This document shows, one piece after another, positions 33,275-33,543 of a DNA stretch of 33,543 nucleotides; within the stretch, counting starts at the first letter, position 1, and the number at the start of each line of letters is the position of its first letter. Under the pieces are notes generated by a model. That model did not search any database, had not been told where the DNA came from, and saw only the letters and a list, made by a program, of their open reading frames with translations. Source of the stretch: Candidatus Methanofastidiosia archaeon (GTDB lineage Archaea; Methanobacteriota_B; Thermococci; Methanofastidiosales; Methanofastidiosaceae); assembly GCA_003558335.1 (NCBI GenBank), contig PWMA01000123.1, positions 1 to 33,543 on the forward strand. The letters are read 5' to 3'. Position numbers and translations under genes: made by a program.

Positions 33275-33543
33275 TCAATTTTTAAAACTTGTAACAGATG
33301 CTGGTATCTTTCCACCTCTTTTGACAAATTTAGAGCAGTCAATCTTCTTTACAGCCATAATGGAGCCTTCTCCCAATAGACCACCAAAATGAACATAGTC
33401 TCCTTCCTTTTTACCTTTGATTGGAACAAGTCTTACGCCCACTGTTTTATTATTATAGACGCCAATTGCTATTTCATCTGCAATTATACCTGCTATAATC
33501 TCTTCAGGAGTATCTCCAGGAATAGGAACCATATCAAGACCTA
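33275..33543 (-). CDS. UPF0210 (DUF711) family protein, C-terminal part
   Basis: The last 89 residues of a UPF0210 protein, cut by the window edge; the frame continues past 33543 with [14 protein letters not shown]. Characteristic blocks are [46 protein letters not shown] and [10 protein letters not shown]. Full members are about 450 residues and resemble pyruvate formate-lyase-type folds; the reaction is not established. Confidence 0.85.
   Translation of the reverse strand, partial: GLDMVPIPGDTPEEIIAGIIADEIAIGVYNNKTVGVRLVPIKGKKEGDYVHFGGLLGEGSIMAVKKIDCSKFVKRGGKIPASVTSFKN

Overview
The window is archaeal chromosomal DNA, most likely from a low-GC methanogen. Three things point there: a methanogenesis marker protein 3 gene, a complete archaeal mevalonate entry operon (HMG-CoA synthase, thiolase, DUF35 protein, HMG-CoA reductase), and a tetraether lipid synthase (Tes) homologue. 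TATA-type promoters lie upstream of many genes. Shine-Dalgarno sites are usually GGTGA or GGAGG, and TTG and GTG starts are common. A lineage such as Methanofastidiosa would fit, but the sequence alone does not fix the taxon.

Layout. Positions 1-8912 hold a type I-B CRISPR-Cas locus on the minus strand, in the order cas6, cas8b, cas7, cas5, cas3, cas4, cas1, cas2, leader, array. The array runs off the left edge. The cas3 frame is interrupted by one in-frame TAA, which cuts off the C-terminal domain of about 190 residues. A 1260-bp insertion sequence (8959-10218) with perfect 18-bp inverted repeats and a 9-bp target duplication sits just upstream of the cas promoter. It carries a DDE-type transposase whose second catalytic Asp appears to be Tyr, plus a divergent 54-codon DUF2080 gene.

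Positions 10575-15902 (plus strand) are tightly packed: rpiA, a winged-helix regulator, a JAMM metalloprotease, an asparagine-synthetase-like ATP pyrophosphatase, AMP phosphorylase, a small membrane protein and a DUF362/ferredoxin protein. An AhpD-like protein and endonuclease IV follow. On the minus strand come Tes, then 2-oxoglutarate:ferredoxin oxidoreductase korDABC (korD appears to start at CTG), then the mevalonate operon, then the pair HerA-like ATPase / methanogenesis marker 3. The right end holds a TGT-family protein, a PAS histidine kinase, several small uncharacterised genes, and a UPF0210 gene cut by the window edge.

How it works together. The Kor complex makes 2-oxoglutarate from succinyl-CoA with ferredoxin. 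Thiolase, HMG-CoA synthase and the DUF35 scaffold feed HMG-CoA reductase for isoprenoid lipids, and Tes joins lipid chains into tetraethers. AMP phosphorylase and RpiA belong to nucleotide/pentose phosphate recycling. The CRISPR locus keeps intact processing, effector-complex and adaptation genes but has a damaged interference nuclease gene. The most unusual points are the split cas3, the IS seated on the cas promoter with a gene pointing into the cas operon, and the translationally coupled JAMM/PP-loop pair.
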